64,000 nucleotides of DNA from Streptomyces sp. NBC_00490 (GTDB lineage: Bacteria > Actinomycetota > Actinomycetes > Streptomycetales > Streptomycetaceae), in assembly GCF_036013645.1 (NCBI RefSeq), contig NZ_CP107869.1, forward strand, positions 10,503,977 through 10,567,976. Direction: 5' to 3'. The notes beneath the pieces were generated by a model. That model ran no database searches. It was not told the DNA's origin and saw only the letters and a list, made by a program, of their open reading frames with translations. Made by a program: the position numbers and the translations under genes. Positions 1 to 9,176 of the stretch are shown in pieces. Position 1 is the first letter of the stretch. Each line of letters starts with the position of its first letter.

Positions 1-155
1 CGTGCGAACAGCTCCCGCAGCTGGGGCTCGCCGTTGGGCAGCGGCTTGTCGAAGACGGTACGGCCATCGGCCAGCAGGGCCGTGCCGTGATCGGCGGACT
101 TGCCCACGTCCAAGGCGCAGAACACATCGATCGACGTGAAGTCGTTGCTGGTCAC
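1..155 (-). CDS. IS110-family transposase, N-terminal part, cut by window edge
   Basis: The minus strand reads in from a GTG at 155 with a strong purine-rich ribosome site (GGGGAGGG) upstream and stays open to base 1. The first 51 residues include VFCALDVGKS followed by GTALLADGR. This is the N-terminal DEDD-type (RuvC-like) start of IS110-family transposases, in which the Asp of ALDVGKS is the first catalytic acid. The rest of the gene lies outside the window, so intactness cannot be judged. IS110 enzymes recombine DNA without long terminal repeats, guided by a structured RNA from the element's non-coding end. Confidence 0.8.
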   Translation of the reverse strand, partial: MTSNDFTSIDVFCALDVGKSADHGTALLADGRTVFDKPLPNGEPQLRELFA

Positions 156-533
156 CGGGCTTTCCCTCCCCGGAGTCACCGCCGGTGGCCCGACCGGCAC
201 CGGAGATCGGCCGCCACATTACGCAGCCCTGCCTGTCGGCGGACACGCTTCCATCAGCGACCATCCGGTGCCGCCAGGACCGGCGACAGCACCCCCCGGA
301 TCATCAAGGACAGGGGCAACGAGTCATACCGGCCCCGAGGGCCACGAGCCCGGACCGGGCTCTACAACGAAGGTAATGGGCAGTGCATCGCCTACTCGCT
401 GGCCGCCTCACTCTGAAGGATCCTGCCATGAACAGGCACCCGTCGACCGAACGCCGCGAGCGGGCCCGCCCGGACGGAGTGGACGCGGCTCTTTCCTCTG
501 CGGACACGGCACAGTGGCTACTACGGTGACCGG
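156..533. other. Non-coding stretch upstream of IS110 transposase; possible element end and bridge RNA
   Basis: No convincing gene. The short ORFs here lack ribosome sites and have shadow-like composition. Several short self-complementary stretches are visible, for example GAGCCC/GGGCTC around 348-362. In the IS110 group the element end upstream of the transposase encodes the bridge RNA, so this stretch, read on the minus strand, could hold it. The outer boundary of the element cannot be placed from the sequence alone. Confidence 0.3.
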
Positions 534-1262
534 GTGACCACCGTACTGCCTGATGTCTCCCGGCTGCCTGCCGACCCGTCGTTGATCAGCCTTACCTACC
601 GCCACGAACACCCTGTGCAGGCCTTCGAGTTCGACGACGCCCTGGAGATCTGGAAGGTGACCGCGCGGATCGACGCGGACGTCCTGGCCGAGGACTTGGC
701 CGCGCACAGTGACGTCGACGAGGAGACACTGGATGCGGTGGAGGACGTGGCCGTGGGCCGGATGTCCTTCGCGCGGGTGAGGATGTTCGGCCCGGACGAT
801 CCGTTCGAGGCGATGGACTCTCACAGCCAGGATCTCTGCCGCATCGGCGAGACCGTCCTCGACGTCGCCTGCGGGCAATGGGACGCAGCATGCGAAGAAG
901 CCCTCGCCCACCCCGTGGGCGATCTGCTCGTCATGGACCGGGTCATCCTCGAACCGGCCTGGCGTGGCTTCCGGCTGGGGCTCATCTTGGCGGGCGCAGC
1001 CATCCGCCGCCTGTCCTCCGGGTGCACGGCGGTGGCCTGCGAACCGGGCTCCGCCGACGGCCGAGAGATGAGCCAGGCCCAACATCGTGAGGCCGCCGCC
1101 GAACTGGGCCAGATGTGGTCGGCCATCGGCTTCGAACCCTTCCAGTCCGGCGTGTACCTCCTGGACTGCCACCTGCAGCGGCCCCAGGACCTTCTGACAG
1201 AGCGACAGAAGGAGTTCACCGCCCTGTGCAGCGCCTGGCGACAGATCCATTCTCTCCCATAG
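534..1262 (+). CDS. GNAT-like acetyltransferase-fold protein, hypothetical
   Basis: 242 residues from a GTG start. The N-terminal half is acidic and unrecognised. Around residues 135-170 is a hydrophobic strand followed by [17 protein letters not shown] and then a strand ending CEPGS. This matches motif A (R/Q-x-x-G-x-G/A) of GNAT N-acyltransferases, where the glycine-rich turn binds the acyl-CoA pyrophosphate. The substrate is unknown. It lies 76 bp upstream of the propeller-kinase gene on the same strand, so the two may be co-transcribed. Fold assignment is by motif only and moderately sure. Confidence 0.6.
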   Translation: MTTVLPDVSRLPADPSLISLTYRHEHPVQAFEFDDALEIWKVTARIDADVLAEDLAAHSDVDEETLDAVEDVAVGRMSFARVRMFGPDDPFEAMDSHSQDLCRIGETVLDVACGQWDAACEEALAHPVGDLLVMDRVILEPAWRGFRLGLILAGAAIRRLSSGCTAVACEPGSADGREMSQAQHREAAAELGQMWSAIGFEPFQSGVYLLDCHLQRPQDLLTERQKEFTALCSAWRQIHSLP

Positions 1263-1338
1263 CCACCAGCCACCATCCAGTCAGTGCAGAACAGCCGCGC
1301 CTACGGCAGGCGCCGGCCCACGAACGGGGGAGTAGCCC

Positions 1339-4095
1339 ATGGACGATGTGCAGGATGTGCTGACCCGATACGGCCAGTGGCGCCGAGACGACACCGCCTC
1401 GTACGACGACCGGACCGAGCAGCTCGCCGACCTCGTGGCGAGGCTCCTGCGTCGGACCGTACCCGGCGACACCCTCCAGCGATTCGACAACGCGGACGCC
1501 TTGGGGCTCATGTACGAGTTCGAGGGTTGGAACTACCTCCTCACGCTCCGCGGGCAGAAGTACGGGTTCGGGTTTCCGCCGAAGGGCACTCCGATTCCGG
1601 GCTCTGGCAGCCAGCGAGGCGAGCGATTCGCAGGCCTGCACTGGCTCGATGAACCGCTCGACATGAACTGGGTGGCCGAGTTCAACGAGCGCGGTGCGGT
1701 GATCCTGGACCGGAGCCATCTGGAAGCCGCCGCTGCCGGAATGTGCTCCCTGGCCGAACTCGTCCGTGACCACTTCCACAGGCGGCAGCCGCATCTGTCG
1801 CTGGCGTCCCTGTATACGACCGTTGAAGCTGCCGCAGACGCGCGCGCGATGACGCCGGCCACGCGGTTGACGTCGCCACCCAGTGTGAAGACCCAGACCT
1901 GGGCAGGTGTGACCGCGGAGCTCCTGCTCGTCGGACAGAAACAACAAGACCGGCCGACCGGGATGGCACTGCTACCTGACCGGGCAGTCCTAGTGACCGT
2001 TCCTGACGGTCTGCTCGCCGTCGACACCGTCCGAGGGCACGCCCACTGGCACCTCGCCCTACCCGGCTGCCACGGCGCACCGGTCGTCCGGGAGGACGGC
2101 ACTGTCCTGGTGCTCTGCGGCTCGGCTCTGCTGCGCTGGCACGACGGGCAGCTCAACGCCGTCGCCGGAGGCTTCGACCACGGCGCAGTCCTCCTTCCCG
2201 GGCCGGAGGGGGAGCCGTGGGTGCTGTCCGGCTCCGGCGTCACCCTCGGCACCGGCCAAGGAACCCTGGCACTCACTCGCGCCGGCGACCAGGTCGGCGA
2301 CCAGGTCAGCTATCCGATCACCTTCAACGCCTCTGTCCGCTCGGCACTCTGGCTCGGCCGGCGCCGCTTCTTCCTCGCCGCCTCCGGACACAGCGCCGTC
2401 GTCGACCTCGCCCGCACCACGGACGCCGGACAGCGCGACGACTGGATCCCCACCCCCGTCTCCTACCCAGGACACATCCTGCGCGCCGACCCCAACAGCG
2501 TGGTCAGCGCATCCCCCGACGGCACCGGCATCGGCGTGATTCTGCACCGAACCGACCTCACCACGCGCGCCAGCGAGGCCCTGCTGCACACCCAGCTCGG
2601 CGAGATCCTCGGCCTCACCCAGGAACCCGGCGACGGACCCGCCTACCTGCTCGCCACCCTGCCCGACAACGACCACACCCACGTCCGTCCCGTCCTGATG
2701 CGGCTCACCGGCCACCGCCCGACCGCACCCCAGACACCCCCGGCCCCCGCCGTCTCATCCGAGGGCTACGACGCGGTCAGCCATTCAGCCCGGGGCGAAC
2801 GCCGGGCCTACCGGCTCGAAACACGGCCCCTGGCCCGCGAAGGCCAAGCCGAGGTCTTCCGCGCCGAACACAAAGACACCGGCACCATCGTGGCCTTCAA
2901 AAAGCGCATCGGCCAAGGCGCCCGGGACGTACGGCGCATGCGCCGCGAAGTAGAGGCCGCCCTGCGATTCGGCGGCAACCCGCACGTCATGCCCGTCCTC
3001 GACTTCAGCCCCGCCTACGACTGGTTCGTCATGCCGCTCGCCGAAGCCACCGTCGAGGACAGACGCACCGAACTCCAGGACCCCACCCAACTGCACACCC
3101 TCGTGGGCGCCATTGCCGCCGGACTTGCCGACGCACACCGCAACGACTGGATCCACCGGGACATCAAACCCTCCAACATCCTGCTCCTGGACGGCCGCTG
3201 GACGGTCGCGGACTGGGGCATCGTGCGCCGCGCCCGAGGCGAGACCAGCACCGCCGGCCTCCTCACCCGCGCCGGCATCGGCACCGAAGGCTTCGCTGCA
3301 CCCGAACTGTCCATCGACGGCCACGACATCACCCCCGCCAGCGACATCTACAGCCTCGGACAACTCATCGGCTGGATCTTCACTGGCACCTGGCCACAAG
3401 CAAACAGACCCCTGCTGCCCCCACCCGGACCGTGGTTCGGCGTCGTACGCCAAGCCACCCAGCTCGATCCCGAGCACCGGCCTCAGGACATCGCCACCTT
3501 CCTCGCCCTCGTCGAACGCGAGACGGGGTCGCAGGACGAACTCCCCATCATCCGCGCCGCACGCCTGCTCGAGGACGCCAACGAGCGCGACGACACCGCT
3601 GCAGCCGCCCAGCTCCTCTCCCTCGCCGCCGACCAGCCCGACTCCTACGAGCTCTACCTGGCCGCTGTTACCAAGCTCGATGTCCGCGCGGCAGAGACAG
3701 CCCTGCTCGCCAATCCTCAGCAGACGACCGCCGTCATCACTGCACTGACCGGACACTCGGTCGGCGACCGGGGCGACTGGGTCACCGACCAAGAGGCCAC
3801 CCGAGCCATCTGGTGGCTCCTCAAGGTCGCTCGCCTCGCCGCAGAGGAGGAGCAATGGACCATGCTCGACGCCGCAGTCCAGGGGATGTGCGACTGGGAC
3901 GGCCGCTGGGACCGGTGGGACCCGCGCAACAGCATCCGGGACTGGCTGGTCACCTTGACCGGGCACGCCGCCGCCACCGTCGCCTCCGCACTCCGCGCCC
4001 AACCGCACGGCGCCCGCTACTACTACGAAGTACTAGACAATCGCCACGCCGACACCGCCATCCGAAGCGCCATCCACGCTGCTCAACGCGCCTGA
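1339..4095 (+). CDS. Large protein kinase with N-terminal propeller-like region
   Basis: 918 residues; ATG at 1339 preceded by CGGGGGAGTAG. Residues 1-170 are an unrecognised domain. Residues about 190-480 are strand-rich, with phrases such as LLAVDTVRGHAHWHLALP that suggest a beta-propeller. A Ser/Thr kinase domain spans about 495-740. It has a poor glycine loop (LAREGQAEVFRAE), an ATP-binding Lys in VAFKK (near 520), a catalytic loop HRDIKPSN (near 606), DWG in place of DFG (near 625) and an APE motif. A helical C-terminal region of about 170 residues follows. Streptomyces Ser/Thr kinases of this composite kind are usually soluble sensors. DWG is tolerated in some active kinases, so activity is possible. 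Substrate unknown. Confidence 0.8.
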   Translation: MDDVQDVLTRYGQWRRDDTASYDDRTEQLADLVARLLRRTVPGDTLQRFDNADALGLMYEFEGWNYLLTLRGQKYGFGFPPKGTPIPGSGSQRGERFAGLHWLDEPLDMNWVAEFNERGAVILDRSHLEAAAAGMCSLAELVRDHFHRRQPHLSLASLYTTVEAAADARAMTPATRLTSPPSVKTQTWAGVTAELLLVGQKQQDRPTGMALLPDRAVLVTVPDGLLAVDTVRGHAHWHLALPGCHGAPVVREDGTVLVLCGSALLRWHDGQLNAVAGGFDHGAVLLPGPEGEPWVLSGSGVTLGTGQGTLALTRAGDQVGDQVSYPITFNASVRSALWLGRRRFFLAASGHSAVVDLARTTDAGQRDDWIPTPVSYPGHILRADPNSVVSASPDGTGIGVILHRTDLTTRASEALLHTQLGEILGLTQEPGDGPAYLLATLPDNDHTHVRPVLMRLTGHRPTAPQTPPAPAVSSEGYDAVSHSARGERRAYRLETRPLAREGQAEVFRAEHKDTGTIVAFKKRIGQGARDVRRMRREVEAALRFGGNPHVMPVLDFSPAYDWFVMPLAEATVEDRRTELQDPTQLHTLVGAIAAGLADAHRNDWIHRDIKPSNILLLDGRWTVADWGIVRRARGETSTAGLLTRAGIGTEGFAAPELSIDGHDITPASDIYSLGQLIGWIFTGTWPQANRPLLPPPGPWFGVVRQATQLDPEHRPQDIATFLALVERETGSQDELPIIRAARLLEDANERDDTAAAAQLLSLAADQPDSYELYLAAVTKLDVRAAETALLANPQQTTAVITALTGHSVGDRGDWVTDQEATRAIWWLLKVARLAAEEEQWTMLDAAVQGMCDWDGRWDRWDPRNSIRDWLVTLTGHAAATVASALRAQPHGARYYYEVLDNRHADTAIRSAIHAAQRA

Positions 4096-4200
4096 GCAAC
4101 AGTTGCGCCTTCCGCAGAACCCGAGTTATCCACAGGCCGAAACGCGGGCGAAACCTCCCTCGTACGCTACTGCCGAGTCGATCACACGGAGGTATGCGGG

Positions 4201-4446
4201 ATGCGGTACGGCGTGGTGGTGGAAGACCTCGCGGTCGAGGTCATGGCCCAACTGCCGGACGACCAGGCCCGGCTAGAGGTGATGGACCTCATGGAAGTCG
4301 CGCGCATGGACCCGCGGGCCTGGCCCGACGTGCGAGACCCAGGCTCCGTCGAGGAAATCCGGGAGGCTTTCGGACGCCGCTGCTGGATCCACTACATGCC
4401 GCACGCCGGAGCGATCGAGATCCGTGACATCGGCTGGGCGGGCTGA
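4201..4446 (+). CDS. Small hypothetical protein, possibly RelE/ParE-like
   Basis: 81 residues; ATG at 4201 with GGAGG nine bases upstream. A short N-terminal strand (YGVVV) is followed by an acidic helix with repeated Leu/Met. The C-terminus has the strands RCWIHYMPHAG and AIEIRDIGW. The helix-helix-strand-strand plan and size resemble RelE/ParE-type toxins, but no neighbouring antitoxin is visible and the catalytic residues cannot be identified. It is followed by a terminator-like hairpin, so it is probably expressed alone. Function is not assigned. Confidence 0.6.
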   Translation: MRYGVVVEDLAVEVMAQLPDDQARLEVMDLMEVARMDPRAWPDVRDPGSVEEIREAFGRRCWIHYMPHAGAIEIRDIGWAG

Positions 4447-4447
4447 G

Positions 4448-4466
4448 CGGCAGGCCCGTCCTGCCG
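4448..4466 (+). terminator. Terminator-like hairpin
   Basis: CGGCAGG and CCTGCCG form a perfect 7-bp stem around a five-base loop immediately after the stop of the 81-residue ORF. There is no U-run, which is common for high-GC terminators. Confidence 0.45.
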
Positions 4467-4781
4467 AGGATCGGCGCATGCGTGCATGGAATCAGAGCTT
4501 GCCTTCGTCGACACGAGTAGAAGCGCCGTCGCAGGCGCCCGCCCGGAGATGCCCGTTCTCTCAGCGGCTCTCCAACCAGCCTGCTTCCTAAAACGGGCCA
4601 GGATCGGGTAGACCCTCCCAGTCGGCCTCCTTGCAGTCCAACATCTCGTACGCCACAGCCGGGCCGATACAGCGTAGGCGCGGCGGTGGGGCCGGCCCGG
4701 CTCGCTGCACTACGAACAGAAGCGTTCGAATCGTTGCGAAATGGTCCCCTGGTCAGGGCTGGAGCGGCAGGATGGTCCGGT
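4467..4781. other. Intergenic stretch, nothing recognised
   Basis: About 315 bases without a supported gene. It holds the leader of the dead NACHT gene that follows. No promoter could be assigned with confidence. Confidence 0.4.
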
Positions 4782-5640
4782 ATGGGACGTGGGGGGCCGG
4801 GTCAGGCAACGCAGCCTGTAGGAGCGCGGGTTCTGCTGTTGTTCGTGCTGGCCGTGGGCGTGGCTCTGGTGCTGGCCTGGTACTTCGATGCGGGGGCGGC
4901 TGCGACGGCAGTGGCGGTGCTGATCGGCCTGCCAGCGGCCTATCTTGCCTGGGCGGCATTTCGTGCGGACCGGATGGAGGCGGCCGCCGTTGATGTGGAG
5001 GCAGTCGTGGGGCAGCTGGCCGTGGCGGTCAGGGCGCAGTGGGAGCAGGAGGCTGCCTTTCGCCGGGTCAACGACCCCTATCCGCTGCCGGTGGCCTGGC
5101 GGACTGCGCATGAAGGGCTGGGAGAGCCGTGGCCGCTACTGAAGGATCTGGCTCGGGCCTGGCCAGGCGGGCCGCCTGGTGACCCCGCGCGGTGGCCGCA
5201 GGATGTCGCTGGGCTGGTGGGCCAGGACGCCGAGATTGGCGAGGTGTTCGCTGACCGGATACCCACCAGGCGCCTGGTGATCCTCGGTGATCCCGGAGCC
5301 GGCAAGAGTGTGCTTCTCATTCGGCTGCTCCTGGACCTCATCGACCGCCGTGCTGACGGCGCCCCGGTGCCGGTGCTGTTCTCCATGGCCTCCTGGAATC
5401 CGCGCCAGCCGCTGAAGGTATGGCTGGCCGAACAACTGCGATGAGCCCATCCCGGCCTGCGTCGTGCCGCTCTGGGGCAGGCCACGGCTTCGCATGGTCT
5501 CGGTGACCTGGCCCAGGCGCTGCTGGACGCCGGACGCGTCCTGCCCCTGCTCGACGGCTTCGACGAACTGCCACCCGCGCTACTCCAGGTGGCACTTGAC
5601 GCACTGAACCGGGCGCTGCCCGCCAAATGGCCCCTGACGG
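4782..5640 (+). pseudogene. NACHT-type STAND ATPase, disrupted and truncated
   Basis: From ATG 4782 the protein has two hydrophobic segments (about residues 14-55), then a linker, then a NACHT core with a Walker A (LGDPGAGKS) and the strand VPVLFSMASWNPR. The frame stops at a TGA at 5442-5444, but the same frame continues past it as a homologous sequence including a Walker B motif (LPLLDGFDELPP, near 5545-5580). It then loses homology about 60 codons later, with none of the expected C-terminal helical region. The in-frame stop and missing 3' part make this a pseudogene. Intact relatives are membrane-anchored NACHT ATPases common in Streptomyces and thought to act in biological conflict. Confidence 0.75.
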
Positions 5641-5791
5641 CGGCCCAGGGTCTCATGCCGTCTCCGCCGGTGCGGTGGGCTTCGTCCGGTTTACCGATCA
5701 GGGCGGTGTAGGTGTTGCTGCCGACCTGCTCTTTGAGTGGTGGTGTGTGTTTGCAGCGTTCGCACTGATTTCGCGATAGCTATGGAGTCTT

Positions 5792-8128
5792 TCAGCCGTC
5801 GATGTCGTCGAAGATGCTTCGGTCGCGTGAGTGCTCGTGGCCTGCGAGGTTTGTGCGGCCTCTGATGTCCGGATGCTCGTCCGGACCAGGCTCATAGTCG
5901 TTGGAACGTGAGAAATCGATTGTTTCATTGACTTCGGCCATGGCCTGGTCGAGGGCGTCTGTGACTTCGGTGTCCTGCTCGAATGCCTCGCGGTACGTGC
6001 GCAGCTGTTCTTGCAGGATGCCGTAGTACTGAGCCGGTTCCTCGTCGGATGGGTAGTTGTTTCTCCATACGTCCAAGACCCAGTCGAGGTCGGGAATCAG
6101 ATCCTCGCGTACGCGCTGAAGAAGGTACTGTTGGTCGCTTTCGGAGAAAAGGATCTGCCATTCAGGCTCCCGTAGCCATGCGGCGTCAGGGGTCTCGACG
6201 GCCAGTGTTGCGACTCTCTCCCGGATCCGGCTGTGCTCTTCTGTACTGAGAAGGCTGGCTTGGTGTAGGCGCGCGAGGGCTTTCGGCTCGTGGATGACGT
6301 CCAGGAAAGAGATGAACTTAGTAAGTTGGGGCACAAATTGGGAATCGGCCTCGGTATAGAGCTTCAAAAACGTGTCGGAGCAGCGCGTGGCGAAGAAGTT
6401 GTACCACTCTGCTGGGTAGCCGTGGCCAGCCCTCCCTGGTGATTCGCCAGTGAGTAGGCGTTTGATGACATCTGAGTAAAGGGCCGGAGGGACGCGGAGA
6501 AGCGTGCCGCGTTGTTGTTCGGTGCCACAGTCGATGCGAGTGAGAAGCGTTCGCCAGTTCAAGCCGTTGATGAAGATACCCAACAGGTTGGGATCGGCTG
6601 CCATGAATTCGGCAAAGCTTTCCTGCAGGGTGGGGTGGCGGAAAGACCACCCTGTTGTTGAGTCGCTGCCGGGTGTTGAGGCGAGACGCAGGAAGGTTCC
6701 AGTTAGGGCCACCAAGGCGCGGTTGACGCCTGCAGGGGTGCTGCCGACCCGGTTGATGACATCATCTTGCGACGCATCCCAGTGCACCGGCGCAGGGAGC
6801 TGCTCGCCTGCTTGGTAGGTCAGGGCGAGGGCGGCTTTTTCGTCGGGGCCTAGTTCGGCGTAGACGTCGCGGAGGAATGCCGTGGGGCGGGCCATGAAGT
6901 CGGTGATGCCCTGTTCGGTCGGTTCGAGATGACGTGTAAAGGCCTGTTGCCCGAGGCGCCGTGCCACCTCGGGGTGGAACGGCTCTGTTGCGGCCGCCGC
7001 GTCAAGGTGCGGTTTCATCTCCGCGCGGACCTCGCGCGGCTGATCGCCGAGTTTAATGTGGTTGTAGAGGATCTGGCGCCGTTCGTGCAGGGGCAGTTGA
7101 GCTACGTCGACAACGACCTGTTGTTCGTGCAGCAGGGGGTAGGCGTATTCCTTCAGGTAAGGGCGTGCGTCGCGGTAGATGTAGTCGCGCGAGGTGAGGA
7201 CGACTTTGGCTCCGCCGCGGACGGCGGTCATGACGTGTCGCATGTGGCGGGACCAGCTGTCGGTGAGCTGCTGTTCGTGGCGCACGGCGCCGAAGGCGTC
7301 GTCGATCCAGAAGAACTGGTTCGACTCGTGCGGATTCCAGTGCCGCACCAGTCCCTCTGCATCGTGGGTGTTGACGGTCAGGCAGCCCCAAGCATCGAGG
7401 GCAGTCATGGCCAAGGTCGCGGCAATAACGGATTTGCCAACGGCGGGCTCACCGAGGAGCAGGACGAAGCCGTGGTCTTGTACAGCTTGGACGGCATGCT
7501 TGTAGGCGTCGGTGACCACGAAGGTGGCCAGTTCCTCTCGCAGATAGCCGAGCAGGACCTGTGCTTGGGTGTAGGCGCGTTCGTCGAGGATGTGGGAGAG
7601 GTCGCCGAGTCCGTAGACGCGGGGGACGAGGGTCCGCAGGCGCTGGCGGGTGGCGATGGTGTCGCAGATCCACTGGCCATCGAGGACCAGCGGGTACCCG
7701 ACACCGGCATCAAGCAGTCGTTGTCGGATGGTGGCTTCCGAGGTGCCGCTGACTCGTGCGTTGGTGAGTAGGACGTAGCTGCCGCATAGGCCCCGTTCCA
7801 CCAGAGTCTGGACTTTGGCGAATTCGTCGTCGAGTTCCGAGGGGGCGAGGGTGGTATCGGCCTTCTTGGTGTGTTTGCACTGGAGGACGAATGGGCCATC
7901 GGGCAGGTCCTGGACGCCGATCGGGTCTGGTGGCTGTTGCCAGGTGCCGTAGAAGGCGCCGTCGCGTCCGCCGTCGTTGGAGTCGGCGAAGGTGTGCACG
8001 GACTGCGCCCACACTTCGCGGAGTACGGCAGCGCACAGGTCCTGGAATGCGCGCCAGCCCAGGGTGTGCAGGGCGAAGTCGTGGGAGCCCGGTGCTGCGA
8101 CGGTGCCTTTGCGGGGGTGGTCGGTCAC
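5792..8128 (-). CDS. Restriction-endonuclease-like/STAND NTPase (nSTAND3 type), predicted defence protein
   Basis: 778 residues from GTG 8128, with GAGGA about ten bases upstream. Residues 20-130 form an Mrr-like PD-(D/E)xK nuclease: GGRDG (catalytic Asp near 57) and LQCKH (Gln-Cys-Lys near 83). A STAND-type P-loop follows, with Walker A GEPAVGKS (near 225) and Walker B FFWIDD (near 275), then an alpha-helical C-terminal half. The nuclease-STAND-helical-sensor order is that of Avs-type antiphage ATPases, in which target recognition triggers DNA cleavage. The exact family is inferred. The frame stays open upstream through an ImmA/IrrE remnant, so a longer fusion is possible, but the internal GTG has the ribosome site. 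Confidence 0.75.
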   Translation of the reverse strand: MTDHPRKGTVAAPGSHDFALHTLGWRAFQDLCAAVLREVWAQSVHTFADSNDGGRDGAFYGTWQQPPDPIGVQDLPDGPFVLQCKHTKKADTTLAPSELDDEFAKVQTLVERGLCGSYVLLTNARVSGTSEATIRQRLLDAGVGYPLVLDGQWICDTIATRQRLRTLVPRVYGLGDLSHILDERAYTQAQVLLGYLREELATFVVTDAYKHAVQAVQDHGFVLLLGEPAVGKSVIAATLAMTALDAWGCLTVNTHDAEGLVRHWNPHESNQFFWIDDAFGAVRHEQQLTDSWSRHMRHVMTAVRGGAKVVLTSRDYIYRDARPYLKEYAYPLLHEQQVVVDVAQLPLHERRQILYNHIKLGDQPREVRAEMKPHLDAAAATEPFHPEVARRLGQQAFTRHLEPTEQGITDFMARPTAFLRDVYAELGPDEKAALALTYQAGEQLPAPVHWDASQDDVINRVGSTPAGVNRALVALTGTFLRLASTPGSDSTTGWSFRHPTLQESFAEFMAADPNLLGIFINGLNWRTLLTRIDCGTEQQRGTLLRVPPALYSDVIKRLLTGESPGRAGHGYPAEWYNFFATRCSDTFLKLYTEADSQFVPQLTKFISFLDVIHEPKALARLHQASLLSTEEHSRIRERVATLAVETPDAAWLREPEWQILFSESDQQYLLQRVREDLIPDLDWVLDVWRNNYPSDEEPAQYYGILQEQLRTYREAFEQDTEVTDALDQAMAEVNETIDFSRSNDYEPGPDEHPDIRGRTNLAGHEHSRDRSIFDDIDG

Positions 8129-8535
8129 GGTGGCGGGTCCTCGGCGGGGCCGTTGTGGGGGAAGCGGACGGGGCGTTGAGGTTGTTGCGTGGGTCCAGGA
8201 CAGGGCGCCGTCGTGCTGGAGGCGGCCGACGACGATGCCGGGGGCGATGCCGGCCTTGTGGGCGAAGGTCTTGATGTTGTCGAAGGGCATGGGCCTGCGG
8301 GCGAGGCGGCGGTATGCGGCGTTGTGCTCGGCCGGGATGAGGGTCTGGGCGGCGAAGGCGTCGGCTTCTTCTTCGCTGCGGTCGCCTTCGGGTGTGCGTT
8401 CGTCGGCGCGGTCAGTGTTGTCGAGGAAGGTCAGTCTCTTGCCGTGCAGGAGGGTGTGGCCGATCTCGTGGAAGACGGTGAACCAGAAGTGGTCGTCTTT
8501 TTTGAACCGGTCGCTGAGGGCTGTGCATCGATCAG
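8129..8535 (-). pseudogene. ImmA/IrrE metallopeptidase C-terminal remnant
   Basis: The reading frame directly upstream of, and continuous with, the endonuclease-STAND gene encodes HEIGHTLLHGKR, a zinc HExxH motif, followed by EEEADAFAAQTLIP. This is the pattern of ImmA/IrrE-family peptidases that cleave XRE-type repressors. Homology begins abruptly near DRFKKDDHFW; the expected N-terminal XRE helix-turn-helix and first part of the peptidase are absent. No stop separates it from the next gene, so it is either a 5'-truncated relic or an unusual N-terminal extension of the STAND protein. Confidence 0.6.
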
Positions 8536-9176
8536 GACAGCGAGGTGGCGCTCTGGCTGCGGTCGATCGCGAGCGATCTCGGGGGTCGTCTTGCCGCGCG
8601 GTTGTGCCGCCGCCTGCGGCTGGCTGCGCAGTTCCCGGTGTCGTGGAAGGGTACGTGATCCGGGTGGACGCGCCCCGAGAGGGCGTTGTCCGGCCACGCA
8701 TCGTTCGACCTCCCCGCATCCGCATTCGCGCCTCGCTGGGAGGTGCACGGATCAGCGGCCCAGGGGGTGCTTCGGCAGGGGGCTGGCGCGATCCTCGCGG
8801 TCGCCGGTCAGGGCTGGACGATCTCCAGGTCCTGCAGGAGGCTGGGGTGTTGGGGCTTCCAGCCGAGTTCCTGGCGGGCTGGTCGCTTGCGAAGATCGGG
8901 CCGAGGGCCGAAGGTCTGGGTGGGCACCGGTGGGTACCGGCTCGACCGGCAGGCCCAGTCGTCGGCCGGTGACGGTGGCGATGTCGCGGACCTGGTCTCC
9001 CTCGTCGGCCACGCCCGGCTACGGGCTCCCGGCAAACGCGCCTTTGCGCAGCTGAGGTCCTGGCGACTCTTACGGCGAGCCCGGTGTTCCACACGGTGTA
9101 TCGGTACCGCCGTCCAAGCCATCCACACACTTTTGACCTGCGACTATTCAGGATGAAAAGGGTTCAATTACCGCAT
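8536..9176. other. Degenerate stretch between ImmA remnant and TIR gene
   Basis: About 640 bases. Open frames exist on both strands but their composition (Arg/Pro/Ser rich) is shadow-like, and no start with a ribosome site or known motif was found. It probably contains the scrambled 5' part of the ImmA/IrrE gene or insertion debris. Confidence 0.4.

Noticed and set aside
2217..4427. A 736-codon plus-strand frame across the kinase gene
   Set aside because: Extremely Arg/Pro/His rich, out of frame with the clear kinase motifs; an alternative-frame artefact of high GC.
8431..8748. Minus-strand 105-codon frame over the ImmA relic
   Set aside because: Different frame from the HEIGHTLLH motif, with Arg/Pro-rich composition and no recognisable domain.
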